This document shows, piece by piece, positions 1-9,283 of a stretch of 48,039 nt of DNA. Below the pieces are notes generated by a model. That model saw only the letters and a list, made by a program, of their open reading frames with translations, was not told where the DNA came from and did not search any database. Position 1 is the first letter of the stretch, and every line of letters starts with the position of its first letter. The position numbers were made by a program, and so were the translations under genes. Source of the DNA: Aquabacterium parvum. GTDB lineage: Bacteria > Pseudomonadota > Gammaproteobacteria > Burkholderiales > Burkholderiaceae_C. Location of the stretch: contig NZ_LFRI01000454.1 in the NCBI RefSeq assembly GCF_001447195.1, positions 1 to 48,039 on the forward strand. The letters are read 5' to 3'.

Positions 1-90
1 GCGCTGGTCCTGCACAAACAGGTCGCCACCGGGCTGGCGACGCCAGAAGGCCGAGGGCTTGATGCGTGGGGTGATCATGCGCTCCATCAT
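1..90 (-). CDS. Unrecognised protein, N-terminal part only (runs off the left edge)
   Basis: Reading leftward from position 90 gives an open frame with start MMERMITPRI, continuing through a basic, tryptophan-containing stretch (KPSAFWRRQPGGD) to the window edge, 30 residues in all. An in-frame stop lies at 97-99, so the start must be one of the ATGs at 90, 87 or 78. I do not recognise the family and see no signal peptide or membrane segment in this piece. It is divergent from the RTX remnant at 153. The high-GC wobble positions suggest a genuine gene rather than chance. Confidence 0.45.
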   Translation of the reverse strand, partial: MMERMITPRIKPSAFWRRQPGGDLFVQDQR

Positions 91-152
91 GCCGTCTCAG
101 GCGCCTTCCGGATGAGAGAGGTTTCTAGAAGTGCCCAAATGGATCACCGATC

Positions 153-932
153 GTGATTGACTTGCAGGGTGATGGCATCAGCACATTGTCGCCATCTGAT
201 GTCCACGTTCGCTTTGATCTGACCGGCGATGGGGTAAAGGACCGCGTCGGCTGGTTGGATGGCTCGGACGGATTCATCGTGCGCGACCTCAACGGCAATG
301 GCGCCATTGACGGCGTGCAGGAAATGTTTGGGGGAATGCACCGGGGTGAAGGCTATGGCGAGTTGGCTGAGCTCGATGGCAACCGGGATGGCGTGATTTC
401 CATGGCGGACGCCGACTTCACTTCTCTTTTGGTGTGGCAGGACTTGAATGTCGATGGCATCACTGACCAAGGAGAGTTGAGAACACTCTCTGAAGCAGGC
501 GTTTCATTGCTGTCGTTGCGGTACGCGAACGTGGACAACTGGCAGAACGAAAATTTCATTGGCGAGTCCTCGTTTGCCCTCCGGGATGGACGTGAAGTTG
601 AGATGGCCGATGTCTATTTCCGTTTGGAGCAGGACGATCATCAAGCTCAAAGTGGCCCGCTCCTGCCGAACCTGTCAGGAGCCAGCGCTCAGCTTGACGG
701 CGCTCACGCCGCCCCATTGGGCATTGATCTGGGCGATTGGGGGGGCTTGGAGTTCAGCTTGAATGGCCCGGGCAAAGCTCGCTTGTTAGCTGATGTCAAC
801 GCGGCCGATGCGCAGGTGGCCAGCCTGGTTCAGGCCATGGCATCAATGGCGCCGCCTGTACTGGATGCGGGCATCATGACCACGGTCCGGCACACGGGCT
901 TAACCCCAGTTCTTGCTGCGAACTGGTGCTGA
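153..932 (+). CDS. RTX/type I-secreted exoprotein, C-terminal fragment with calcium-binding loops
   Basis: The 259-residue frame carries EF-hand-like Asp/Asn/Gly loops: DLNGNGAIDG near residue 49, DGNRDG near 73 and DLNVDGITDQGE near 96. This arrangement is found near the C-terminus of large repeats-in-toxin exoproteins, and the tail ending LTPVLAANWC resembles their C-terminal secretion region. The conserved opening of the module (SPIVIDLQGDGI) begins three codons before the GTG at 153, and an in-frame TAG sits at 126-128. The natural N-terminus is therefore missing, and this is probably a 5'-truncated relic rather than a whole gene. GC is visibly lower than in hemE next door. No type I secretion ABC/MFP genes lie beside it. 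The family call is fairly sure; whether it is expressed is not. Confidence 0.6.
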   Translation: MIDLQGDGISTLSPSDVHVRFDLTGDGVKDRVGWLDGSDGFIVRDLNGNGAIDGVQEMFGGMHRGEGYGELAELDGNRDGVISMADADFTSLLVWQDLNVDGITDQGELRTLSEAGVSLLSLRYANVDNWQNENFIGESSFALRDGREVEMADVYFRLEQDDHQAQSGPLLPNLSGASAQLDGAHAAPLGIDLGDWGGLEFSLNGPGKARLLADVNAADAQVASLVQAMASMAPPVLDAGIMTTVRHTGLTPVLAANWC

Positions 933-941
933 CGATGATCC

Positions 942-2045
942 TCAGCCGCGCAGCTTGCGGCTGTGCTCGTGCACCGTGTCCACCAGCACCTTGACGTTGT
1001 CCGGCGGGGTGAACTGGCTGATGCCGTGGCCCAGGTTGAAGATGTGGCCGCTGCCGGCGGTGGGCTGGCCGAAGCTGTCGAGCACCTTGATGGCTTCTTC
1101 GCGCACCTGCTCAGGTGAAGCGAACAGCACGTTGGGGTCGAGGTTGCCTTGCAGGGCCACGCGGTCGCCGGTGACCTGGCGGGCCTTGCCCAGGTTCATC
1201 GTCCAGTCCAGGCCGACCACGTCGCAGCCGCTGCCCGCGATCTCGTCCAGCCAGATGCCACCGCCCTTGGTGAAGACGATGTGCGGGATGCGGAAGCCGT
1301 CGTGCTCCTTCTTGAGCTGCGAGAGCACACGCTTCGTGTAGGCCAGGCTGAACTGCTGGAAGGCTCCGTCGGCCAGCACGCCCCCCCACGAGTCGAAGAT
1401 CATGGCCGCTTGCGCGCCAGCTTCGATCTGGGTGTTGAGGTAGAGCGCCACGGCGTCGGCGTTGACCTCGAGGATGCGGTGCATCAGGTCGGGGCGCTGG
1501 TACATCAGCGTTTTGACCAGGCGGTAGTCGTCCGAGCCACCGCCTTCGACCATGTAGCAAGCCAGCGTCCAGGGGCTGCCCGAAAAACCGATGAGCGGCA
1601 CCTTGCCCACGCCGTTGGCGTCGGCCAGTTCACCGCGGATGGTGCGCACGGCGTCGAACACGTAGCGCAGCTTGTCCATGTCGGGCACGGCGAGCTCGGC
1701 CACGGCGGCCTCGTCGCGCACGACCTTGGCGAACTTCGGGCCTTCACCGGCGGCAAAGCTCAGGCCCAGGCCCATGGCGTCGGGCACGGTGAGGATGTCG
1801 CTGAAGAGGATGGCTGCGTCCAGGTCGTAGCGGCGCAGCGGCTGCATCGTCACCTCGCAGGCCAGCTCCGGGTTGGTGGCCAGGCCCATGAAGCTGCCGG
1901 CCACGTCGCGCGTGGCGCGGTACTCGGGCAGGTAGCGGCCGGCCTGGCGCATCAGCCACACGGGCGTGGCGTCGGTGGACAGGCGCAGGCAGGCGCGCAG
2001 GAAGCGGTCGTTGGCCAGCGGGGGCAGGGTGAAAGCAGCACTCAT
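942..2045 (-). CDS. hemE: Uroporphyrinogen decarboxylase
   Basis: This cytoplasmic haem-pathway enzyme removes the four acetate carboxyls of uroporphyrinogen III to give coproporphyrinogen III. The 367-residue product opens [16 protein letters not shown] and carries the family hallmark [14 protein letters not shown] near residue 30, the substrate-binding segment [12 protein letters not shown], and the C-terminal [13 protein letters not shown]. Length fits the usual 350-370. I chose the ATG at 2045 because homologous sequence starts there; the frame stays open upstream, but that stretch (Arg/Pro-rich) does not look like HemE. The gene stands alone on its strand and is divergent from the acyltransferase at 2148. 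Its stop lies 9 bases from the stop of the RTX fragment, with no terminator visible between them. Confidence 0.96.
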   Translation of the reverse strand: MSAAFTLPPLANDRFLRACLRLSTDATPVWLMRQAGRYLPEYRATRDVAGSFMGLATNPELACEVTMQPLRRYDLDAAILFSDILTVPDAMGLGLSFAAGEGPKFAKVVRDEAAVAELAVPDMDKLRYVFDAVRTIRGELADANGVGKVPLIGFSGSPWTLACYMVEGGGSDDYRLVKTLMYQRPDLMHRILEVNADAVALYLNTQIEAGAQAAMIFDSWGGVLADGAFQQFSLAYTKRVLSQLKKEHDGFRIPHIVFTKGGGIWLDEIAGSGCDVVGLDWTMNLGKARQVTGDRVALQGNLDPNVLFASPEQVREEAIKVLDSFGQPTAGSGHIFNLGHGISQFTPPDNVKVLVDTVHEHSRKLRG

Positions 2046-2147
2046 GGGGCGCATTTTAGGCGGCGGCCCCCACGCGGCTTTGCGCCTGCTCATTCAGGTG
2101 GGAGATCCGCACAAGCCATGAGTCGAATTTCCGCTTGAACTGGCAGC

Positions 2148-3530
2148 ATGCAACGCATGGCAGTCATCACCGGCGACATCGTCCCCCTCAACCGATCCGA
2201 GCACGGCTATGCGGCCATCGAAGGCCTGGCCGGCACCATGGTGCAGGCCTACCTGCTGCGCTTGAACCAGCCGGTGCCCGAAGAGCGCATGCGCCGCACC
2301 CTGCGCGAACTGGTCACGGCCTACCCCAAGCTGCGCGCCGCGCTGGAGCCGGGCCTGCACCGCTATCACTTTCGCATCCTGCCCGAGGGGCCGCTGATCG
2401 ACCAACTCTTTGAGCTGGCCTACAAGGTCGATGCGCACCTGAACCCGGACGACCCGCTGGCGCTGGAGGCCTGGCACCGCGAGCGCATGCACGAGGTGCT
2501 GCCGCTGGAGCGAGGCCTGGGCCTGCGTGCGCACTTCGTGCCGCACCCCGAGCGACCGGTGCTGTGTTTCGGCGTGCCCCACATCCTGGGCGACGGCATG
2601 ACCATGCTGCAGCTGGTCAAGCAGATCCTGCGCGGGCTCAATGGCCAGGCGCTCGAGCCCATGGCCTTGGAGGCGCCGTCGATGATCGGCTCCATCGCGC
2701 CCCTGGACTGGCGGCAGTGGCCGCGCCAGGTGATGCGCTCGCGTCGCCACAAGCTTGAAGAAGCGCGGCGCCTGGCCAGCCTGAACATCCAGCAGTGGCC
2801 CACGCAACTGGGCACGCATTTCTCGACCACGGGCCTGCGCCACCACGAGGTGCCCACGCCGGTGGCCGATTTGCGCCGCACCGCGCGCGAGCTGGGCGTG
2901 TCGCTCAACACTTTCCTGATCGCGGCGCTGGCGCAGACCTTCCTCGATCAGGCGCCGAACGACCCGAAGGCCGCCGCCGTCATCCGCATCTCGGTGAACC
3001 TGCGCAAGTACTACCCCGAGTCGGCCGGGCACGGGCACCTGTGGGGCAACCACGTGGGTGCTTTCCTGGTCATCGAGACGGATGCGCGCAAGCCATTGCG
3101 CGAACGCGTCAAGTCGATCGACGCCAGCATCAAAGAGGGGCAGGACCGATACGCCCGCCGCGAGATGTGCTGGACCTACCTGCTGGAAGAAGCCCTGCCC
3201 TGGCTGGGCCGCACGCTGATCGGCCACATCGGGGTGCAGCTCAAGCGCCAGGGCAAGTTCCCCAAGATCAGCTGCCACGCCACCAGCCTGGGCGACGCCA
3301 ACCACGTCAACCTGCCCGATGCAGCGGTGCGCGTGGTGCAGATCGTGCCCACGGTCAACAGCATCTCCCCGTTGCCTGTGCTGGTCGAGATGAACGGGCG
3401 GCTGAGCCTGCCCTGCAGCTGGCAACTGGGCGAGACACCGGTGGCCGCCGTCGATGACTTCCACCGGCGCTTTGACGAGGTGCTGGCGCGCATGGTGGCC
3501 GAGGTGATGCCGCAAGGCGTGGCGGCCTGA
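2148..3530 (+). CDS. Condensation-domain / wax-ester-synthase-like acyltransferase
   Basis: The 460-residue protein has the layout of the CoA-dependent acyltransferase superfamily (NRPS condensation domains, PapA, WS/DGAT). An N-terminal half ends in the active-site motif H145-I-L-G-D149-G150, the HxxxDG signature with His as general base, and a second half contains the [15 protein letters not shown] segment typical of the bridging region. The second His of the HHxxxDG form is Pro here (P144). There is no carrier-protein or adenylation domain, so it is a stand-alone enzyme transferring an acyl group to an alcohol or amine; the substrate cannot be read from sequence. It sits between hemE and upp with its own start and no obvious partner, but the GH3/ABC operon lies within 1 kb downstream on the other strand. 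Confidence 0.72.
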   Translation: MQRMAVITGDIVPLNRSEHGYAAIEGLAGTMVQAYLLRLNQPVPEERMRRTLRELVTAYPKLRAALEPGLHRYHFRILPEGPLIDQLFELAYKVDAHLNPDDPLALEAWHRERMHEVLPLERGLGLRAHFVPHPERPVLCFGVPHILGDGMTMLQLVKQILRGLNGQALEPMALEAPSMIGSIAPLDWRQWPRQVMRSRRHKLEEARRLASLNIQQWPTQLGTHFSTTGLRHHEVPTPVADLRRTARELGVSLNTFLIAALAQTFLDQAPNDPKAAAVIRISVNLRKYYPESAGHGHLWGNHVGAFLVIETDARKPLRERVKSIDASIKEGQDRYARREMCWTYLLEEALPWLGRTLIGHIGVQLKRQGKFPKISCHATSLGDANHVNLPDAAVRVVQIVPTVNSISPLPVLVEMNGRLSLPCSWQLGETPVAAVDDFHRRFDEVLARMVAEVMPQGVAA

Positions 3531-3597
3531 GGGCTCTGCAGGGCGGCGGCTGCCCCACACGCCGCCTTGGTCGGGGTCGGGCACGCGTCCTGCTTCG

Positions 3598-3620
3598 TGT
3601 GCCGGCATTTCACCGGCACA
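3598..3620 (+). promoter_or_regulatory. Perfect 8-bp hairpin upstream of upp
   Basis: TGTGCCGG (3598-3605) and CCGGCACA (3613-3620) are exact inverted repeats around a 7-base loop, 34 bases before the upp start. No T-run follows, so it is not a standard intrinsic terminator. It could end the acyltransferase transcript weakly, act in the upp leader, or bind a dimeric regulator. Confidence 0.35.
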
Positions 3621-3654
3621 CTGTGGCAACTGTTGCCCACCCAGACGAGTCACC

Positions 3655-4284
<630 letters not shown>

Positions 4285-4352
4285 GGCGATCGCTCCTGTC
4301 ATGCTGGTGGGCATAGGCAGAGCGGTGCGGCGCGGGTTCGCGCCCAGCCGGC

Positions 4353-4829
4353 TCAGGCGCCGCGTCCAGCGGCCAGATCGGCCAGTTTCTGGCTTTGCAT
4401 CAGGCCGGTCACGCTGAGCTGACGCAGGCGATCGTGCAGGCCGTTCCAGTCGGACGATCGGCCCGACTGCAGCGCCTGCCAGCGCCCATGCACGTCGCGC
4501 AGGATGCTGTCTGCAGACGATTCGCCGCCCAGGTCTGAGGAGCTGTCCGCCAGTTTGCGGATTTGCGCCAGGCGAGCATCCACGCGCTCGGCCAGAAGGG
4601 GCACGGGCTCCTCCTGCCAGGCATCCAGGTCAGATTTCAGATCGCCAGCGGCCTCCACCAGCGGCAACCATGTGCCATGCAGCTCGGCTTCGGCGCGCAC
4701 TTGGCGCTGCTCGTGCCAGGAAGCAAAGCCCCCGGCGAGCATCAGCAGGCCGCAGGCCGTGCCGAGCGCGAAGGCGCGCCAGTGGACGAGGGGTGAGGGG
4801 GCGGCGGCAGAGGAGGCGGACGAGGCCAT
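4353..4829 (-). CDS. Small single-pass membrane protein of unknown function
   Basis: The 158-residue product begins with an Ala/Ser-rich stretch, then one hydrophobic segment (about residues 19-38, ALGTACGLLMLAGG), then a charged, probably helical region to the C-terminus with no Cys and no recognisable catalytic motif. The topology is probably N-in with the rest periplasmic. It follows the ABC permease on the same strand after a 164-base gap, wider than other gaps in that operon, so co-transcription is possible but not certain. I do not recognise the family. Confidence 0.6.
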   Translation of the reverse strand: MASSASSAAAPSPLVHWRAFALGTACGLLMLAGGFASWHEQRQVRAEAELHGTWLPLVEAAGDLKSDLDAWQEEPVPLLAERVDARLAQIRKLADSSSDLGGESSADSILRDVHGRWQALQSGRSSDWNGLHDRLRQLSVTGLMQSQKLADLAAGRGA

Positions 4830-4993
4830 GGCATCGGTGCCCCGTTGGCGCGGGGGCAGTGGGTGATGCCATGGTGTTCGGCGCCTGCTGCGCCGACTTG
4901 ACCGCCCCCGCCTTGCCGGCGAGGGCTGCCGTGACGGGTTTCACGCTTGGGCGGGGAGCCTTTGCGTCAGCGGTGCCTGGGGTGTCAGGCGCC

Positions 4994-6127
4994 TCAGTTC
5001 AGCGTGCGCCGGTAGCTCTTGACCGCCAGCAGCCCGAACACCAGCCCGGCCAGCATGATCGGCCACAGGTGCGGCCACATGTCGATCAGCGTGAACTCCT
5101 TGAGGAACACGCCGCGCGAGCCGCGCACGAAGTAGGTCAGCGGCAGCCCCTGCGAGATCACCTGCGCCCATTGCGGCATGCCGCTGTAGGGGAACATGAA
5201 GCCCGACAGCAGGATGGACGGCAGGAAGTAGAAGAACGACAGCTGCATGGCCTGCATCTGCGACATGGCCGCCGTCGAGATCAGGATGCCCACCGACAGC
5301 GTCGTGATGCCATAGGCCAGCAGCAACGCGATCAGCGCCAGAGGGTCGCCCGTGAGCGGCAACTTGAACAACAGGAAGGCGATCGCCAGGATGATCGAGA
5401 CCTGCACCACCCCCACCAGGAAGGTCGGGATGATCTTGCCGATGATCATCTCCCAGGGCTCGGTCGGCGTGACCAGCAGGAACTCCATCGAGCCCTGCTC
5501 TTTTTCCTTGGTGATGGACATGGCCGTCATCACCAGCAGCGACACGTTCAGGATCATGCCCACCAGACCGGGGATGATGAAGAAGGTCTGCTCGCCCTGC
5601 GGGTTGAAGCGCCGCTGCACGCGCACCTCCAGCTTGGGCTCGCCGGTGAACGTGGCCTCGATGCCATCCTTGCGGAACAGGTGGGCCGCCGTCTGGCGCG
5701 CGACCTCGCCCGTGGAGGTGATGGCGCCGTTGAGCGAGACCGGGTCGGTGGCGTCGGCTTCGACCAGGATCTGCGCCGGCAGGCCGCGCAGCAGGTTGCG
5801 CGTGAAGTCGGGCGGGATCTCGACGACCACGGACGTTTGCGCCTTGCGCAGCATCTCGCTGGCCTGGTCGGACGTCAGCTGGCGCTGGTCGATCTCCAGG
5901 TAGACCGACTGCTGCAGCGCGGCCTTGTACAGCCGCGAGAACTCGCTCTTGTCGTGGTCCACCACGATCGTCGGGATGTGGCGCGGATCGGGGTTGATCG
6001 CGTAGCCGAAGACGATGACGTAGCCGATGGTGACCGACAGCAGCGACACGAAGGTCATGCGGTCGCGCACCATGTGGATCAGCTCCTTGGTGGCGATGGC
6101 GGCGATGCGGTTGAAAGCCTGGAACAC
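4994..6127 (-). CDS. ABC-2 type transporter permease (YbhR/YbhS-like)
   Basis: The 377-residue inner-membrane protein has the ABC-2 topology: one membrane helix near residues 26-45 (FVSLLSVTIGYVIVFGYAIN), a large extracytoplasmic domain (about 50-180), then five helices. The characteristic cytoplasmic coupling segment SITKEKEQGSMEFLLVTP follows the second helix. It ends in a basic tail (SYRRTLN). The start lies 10 bases after the stop of the ATPase gene, so the two are surely one transcript. A homodimer with the ATPase would make a full exporter, and the HlyD-type protein would link it to the outer membrane. The substrate is unknown; its position after the GH3 and GNAT genes suggests it exports their product. 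Confidence 0.9.
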   Translation of the reverse strand: MFQAFNRIAAIATKELIHMVRDRMTFVSLLSVTIGYVIVFGYAINPDPRHIPTIVVDHDKSEFSRLYKAALQQSVYLEIDQRQLTSDQASEMLRKAQTSVVVEIPPDFTRNLLRGLPAQILVEADATDPVSLNGAITSTGEVARQTAAHLFRKDGIEATFTGEPKLEVRVQRRFNPQGEQTFFIIPGLVGMILNVSLLVMTAMSITKEKEQGSMEFLLVTPTEPWEMIIGKIIPTFLVGVVQVSIILAIAFLLFKLPLTGDPLALIALLLAYGITTLSVGILISTAAMSQMQAMQLSFFYFLPSILLSGFMFPYSGMPQWAQVISQGLPLTYFVRGSRGVFLKEFTLIDMWPHLWPIMLAGLVFGLLAVKSYRRTLN

Positions 6128-6137
6128 CTGGGGCTCC

Positions 6138-7076
6138 TCAGAACTGCGTGATGGAACCCTGCTGCTGCAAGGTCAGGTAGAAAAAGACGTCTTCCAGGCC
6201 CACGTCGATGTCGACGGGCGTGCCGGCGTGCAGGCCGTGCTGGGCCAGGTCACGCACCCAGGAACCCACGTCCTCGTGCGAGCGGGCCACCACGCGGATG
6301 CTGTTGCCCTGCTGCGAAAGCCGCACGATGCGCGGGTCGTGCGCCAGGTGAGGGTGACGGAAGACCTCCTGCAGCGGCACCTGCGCGGCCACCAGGGGCG
6401 CGTCGGCCAGCACCTTCTCAGGCGCGTCGTCGACCAGCAGGCGGCCATACAGCACGTAGGCGATGCGGTTCGAGCGCATGGCTTCGTCCATGTAGTGCGT
6501 GCTCACCAGCACCGACACACCGGTCGAGGCGATGTCCTGCAGGATGTCCCAGAAGGCTTCGCGGGCCTTCGGGTCGACACCTGCGGTGGGCTCGTCGAGC
6601 AGCAGGATGCGGGGGCGGTGCGCCATCGCGCAGGCCAGGGCCAGGCGCTGCTTCCAGCCGCCCGACATGGTGCCCACGCGTTGGCGGTCGCGGCCTTCGT
6701 TGTCGAAGGCGAACTGTTTGACCAGCTCGGTGACCCGCCCGGCCACGTCCTTGATGCCGTAGAGCTTGCAGACGAACTGCAGGTTCTCGCGCACCGTCAG
6801 GTCGCGGTAGAGGCTGAAGTGCTGGGTCATGTAGCCCAGCAAAGGCTTGATCTTGGGTGCCTGCGTGGCGATGTCGAAGCCCAGGCAGGTGCCGCGCCCC
6901 GAGGTCAGCGGCACCAGGCCGCACATCATGCGGATGGCGGTGGTCTTGCCCGAGCCGTTGGGGCCGAGGAAGCCGTAGAGCTGGCCTTCCTCGATGGTCA
7001 TGTTGAGCTGGTCGACGACCGTCTTGTCACCAAAGGTCTTGGTGAGGTCGCGCACCTCGATGATGGACTGGGCCAC
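6138..7076 (-). CDS. ABC transporter ATP-binding protein
   Basis: This 312-residue single-NBD ATPase powers the exporter. Visible motifs are Walker A GPNGSGKT (38-45), Q-loop Gln85, signature MSGGW (137-141) in place of the canonical LSGGQ, and Walker B ILLLDE (157-162) followed by PTAGVDP and the switch His in STHYMDEA. The roughly 90-residue C-terminal extension is usual for the drug/antibiotic-exporter type. The YbhF protein of E. coli carries two NBDs in one chain; this one has one. It starts 20 bases after the HlyD-type gene. Confidence 0.92.
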   Translation of the reverse strand: MAQSIIEVRDLTKTFGDKTVVDQLNMTIEEGQLYGFLGPNGSGKTTAIRMMCGLVPLTSGRGTCLGFDIATQAPKIKPLLGYMTQHFSLYRDLTVRENLQFVCKLYGIKDVAGRVTELVKQFAFDNEGRDRQRVGTMSGGWKQRLALACAMAHRPRILLLDEPTAGVDPKAREAFWDILQDIASTGVSVLVSTHYMDEAMRSNRIAYVLYGRLLVDDAPEKVLADAPLVAAQVPLQEVFRHPHLAHDPRIVRLSQQGNSIRVVARSHEDVGSWVRDLAQHGLHAGTPVDIDVGLEDVFFYLTLQQQGSITQF

Positions 7077-7096
7077 GTCGCGTCCTTCGCTTGCGT

Positions 7097-8119
7097 TCAG
7101 GAGGCTTTCGCGGCCACGCCGGCCACCTTCACGCCCACCGGGGTGCCGGGGGGCGCGGTGCAGCCGGCCGGGGTTTCCAGGCGCGCTTCGGTCAGGAAGC
7201 TCAGGCGGTCACGCAGCTCCTGGCTGAACATCATCGGCTGGGTGTACTCGGGGCGGGCGCTCACGCGCGTGACGCGGGCGATGGCGGGCTTGTCGCAGCC
7301 CGAGATCTCGACGGCGACCTGGTTGCCAGGCAGGAACTTCGGGCGCAGGTCATTGGGCACGAAAAAGCGCACGCGCAGCGAGCCGGTGTGCAGGATGGTC
7401 ATCGTGGTGCTGCCGGCGGTGGCGAACTCGCCCTGGCGCACGTACAGCTCCTGGATCACGCCAGCCACCGGGGCCGTCACCTGCTTTTGCTGCAGCAGCC
7501 ACTCGACCTGGGCCACGCCGGCCTGGGCCGCCACGGTCTGGGCCTGTGCTGCGGCCTGCTCGTCGGTGCGCGCGCCTTCCTTGGCCACGCGCAGCGCCGC
7601 GCGGGCGTCTTCGACCTGGGCTTCGGCCAACTGCACGTTGGTGCGGTCGTTGTCCACCTGTGTTTCGCTCACGAAGTTCTTCTTGAGCAGCGACTCGCTC
7701 TTTTTCAGGTTGCTTTCGGCCTGCGAGAGCTGGGCCTGGGCGTAGCGCAGCTTGGCGCGCAGGCTTTCGAGCTCGGCCTGGCGGGCGCCCTTGCTCAGGT
7801 TTTTGCTCTGCGCTTCGGCCTGCTGCTTGCGGGCCTGGGCTTCGGCCAGGCGGGCCTGCTCCTGCTGCGACTCCAGCGTGTAGAGCATGTCGCCCGGCTT
7901 GACGATCTGGCCTTCCTTGACGCTGAGCTGGGCCATCGTGCCCGAGACCGGCGAGGCCACCGAGGTGGTGTCGGCCTCGATGTAGCCGGGCAGTTGCAAA
8001 TCGGCCTGACCGTCGAAGAAGCAGCCGCTCAGGCCCAGGCTCAAGGGCAAGGCCAGCAGCGAGGCCGCCAGCACGCTCGGGCGCACGCGGTGTTGGGTGG
8101 GGGTCGACGGCAACTTCAT
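7097..8119 (-). CDS. HlyD/MFP-family periplasmic adaptor, predicted lipoprotein
   Basis: The 340-residue membrane fusion protein joins an inner-membrane exporter to an outer-membrane channel. The N-terminus has a signal with lipobox L30-S31-G32-C33, so Cys33 would be lipidated and anchor it in a membrane. A biotinyl-lipoyl-like half motif (ASPVSGTMAQLSVKEGQIVKPGD) follows at about 55-77, then a long coiled coil rich in Ala/Gln/Glu/Lys (about 85-220), the second lipoyl half (VTAPVAGVIQELYV), and a beta-barrel with FFVPNDLRPKF. The architecture matches YbhG-like adaptors. An outer-membrane TolC-type partner is not in the window. It starts 39 bases after the GNAT gene. Confidence 0.9.
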   Translation of the reverse strand: MKLPSTPTQHRVRPSVLAASLLALPLSLGLSGCFFDGQADLQLPGYIEADTTSVASPVSGTMAQLSVKEGQIVKPGDMLYTLESQQEQARLAEAQARKQQAEAQSKNLSKGARQAELESLRAKLRYAQAQLSQAESNLKKSESLLKKNFVSETQVDNDRTNVQLAEAQVEDARAALRVAKEGARTDEQAAAQAQTVAAQAGVAQVEWLLQQKQVTAPVAGVIQELYVRQGEFATAGSTTMTILHTGSLRVRFFVPNDLRPKFLPGNQVAVEISGCDKPAIARVTRVSARPEYTQPMMFSQELRDRLSFLTEARLETPAGCTAPPGTPVGVKVAGVAAKAS

Positions 8120-8158
8120 GTCGAAACTTTCATGTCACTCGGGTTCACGGCTGGGGCC

Positions 8159-9256
8159 TCACAGGCGCCCCAGCTCCACATACAACGGACGGTTGTCGAT
8201 GCCGGGGCGCGGATCGTCACCATAGCTCAGCCAGAAGTGGCTGGAGATGAGTTTTTGGCGTTTGTAGCCGCGCGGCACATCGACCAGCGGATCGCCATGG
8301 GTCACCGCCGTGGCCAGGGCGTCGTACTTCTGGCCTTCGTGCGCCATCACCCAGTCGATCAGGGCCTGAAAGGTGGCCTTGTCGTCACCAGCGATCAGCA
8401 CGTTGTAGAGCGTCAGGTAGTTCAGCACGCCGCCCACCGGCGGCAGCTTGAAGCCACCGGCCAGGCTCACGTACAGGTTGTAGATCGGGCGCAGCACCTG
8501 GATGGCGGGCTTGAAGCCCATGATGCGCGTCTGCTTGTAGGCCTTCTGGTTCCAGCCGGCCAGCATGCCGATGATCTCGCCACCCTTGAGCGCCAGCACG
8601 TAGTCGCTGACCTTCAGGCCTGTGTAGTACGGATCGCCCTTGGCCATCTTCTCGAAGTCGTAGAGCGGGTAGCCGTTGCGGCGCGGCGCTTCGCGATCGA
8701 AGAAGGCCTGCATGGCGGGCAGGTCGGCGTGGGTGGCCGCGCGCAGGGTCACGCCAGCGGGGATGCGCGGCTTGACCTTGCGCACGAAGATGAAGCTGGT
8801 CTCGATCGTGTGGCTGACCCAGTAGCGAAACAGCACGTCATCCTTGACGCGCGACGCAGCTTCCAGCGGCGCGGTGTTGTCCTTCATCACGATGCCGTGC
8901 ATCAGGTCATCGGTGTTGCGGAACTTTTTCTGCTCGGCGAACAGGGACGAAGCAATGCCGCGACGGCGGTAGAACGGGTCCACGCGCGTGTCGCCCGAGT
9001 AGTACAGGCGGCGCTTCTTGCCGCTGATGTACATGTCGTGGCCCGAAATCACCGTCAGGCCGGCCAGCACGTCGGGGCGCTCGTCGTCATCGGCCACGGT
9101 CATGATGAACTCGTCGCCGACCACGCGCGCGCCAATGAAGAAGTCCGGCAGGCGCTGAAAGCACATCTCGGCCGGGCCGGGCATGGTGATCTTGGAGACC
9201 AGGTCGTGGATCTTGGGGTTGTCGGCTTCGCTGCCGATGCGGATGGTGATGGCCAT
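8159..9256 (-). CDS. GNAT-family N-acyltransferase
   Basis: The 365-residue protein has the GNAT acetyl-CoA loop at about 92-102 (VDPFYRRRGIA, the Q/RxxGxA motif on RRRGIA) after beta-4 SGDTRV, so the N-terminal half is a catalytic-looking GNAT domain. The C-terminal half (about 180-365, starting PAGVTLRAATHADL) resembles a second, degenerate GNAT fold with hydrophobic segments but no clear CoA loop. The acceptor amine or hydroxyl is unknown. It lies 27 bases downstream of the GH3 gene. In this context it may acylate either the amino-acid partner or the GH3 product. Confidence 0.8.
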   Translation of the reverse strand: MAITIRIGSEADNPKIHDLVSKITMPGPAEMCFQRLPDFFIGARVVGDEFIMTVADDDERPDVLAGLTVISGHDMYISGKKRRLYYSGDTRVDPFYRRRGIASSLFAEQKKFRNTDDLMHGIVMKDNTAPLEAASRVKDDVLFRYWVSHTIETSFIFVRKVKPRIPAGVTLRAATHADLPAMQAFFDREAPRRNGYPLYDFEKMAKGDPYYTGLKVSDYVLALKGGEIIGMLAGWNQKAYKQTRIMGFKPAIQVLRPIYNLYVSLAGGFKLPPVGGVLNYLTLYNVLIAGDDKATFQALIDWVMAHEGQKYDALATAVTHGDPLVDVPRGYKRQKLISSHFWLSYGDDPRPGIDNRPLYVELGRL

Positions 9257-9283
9257 GGTGCTGCTTGGTTTCTTGAGAGGTCT

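Noticed and set aside
2052..2057. TAAAAT on the minus strand as hemE -10
   Set aside because: It lies about six bases before the hemE ATG and has no convincing -35 partner.
4329..4344. GGCGCG-GGTT-CGCGCC hairpin between convergent upp and the small membrane-protein gene
   Set aside because: Only six pairs with no T-run in either direction; such stems are frequent by chance at this GC.
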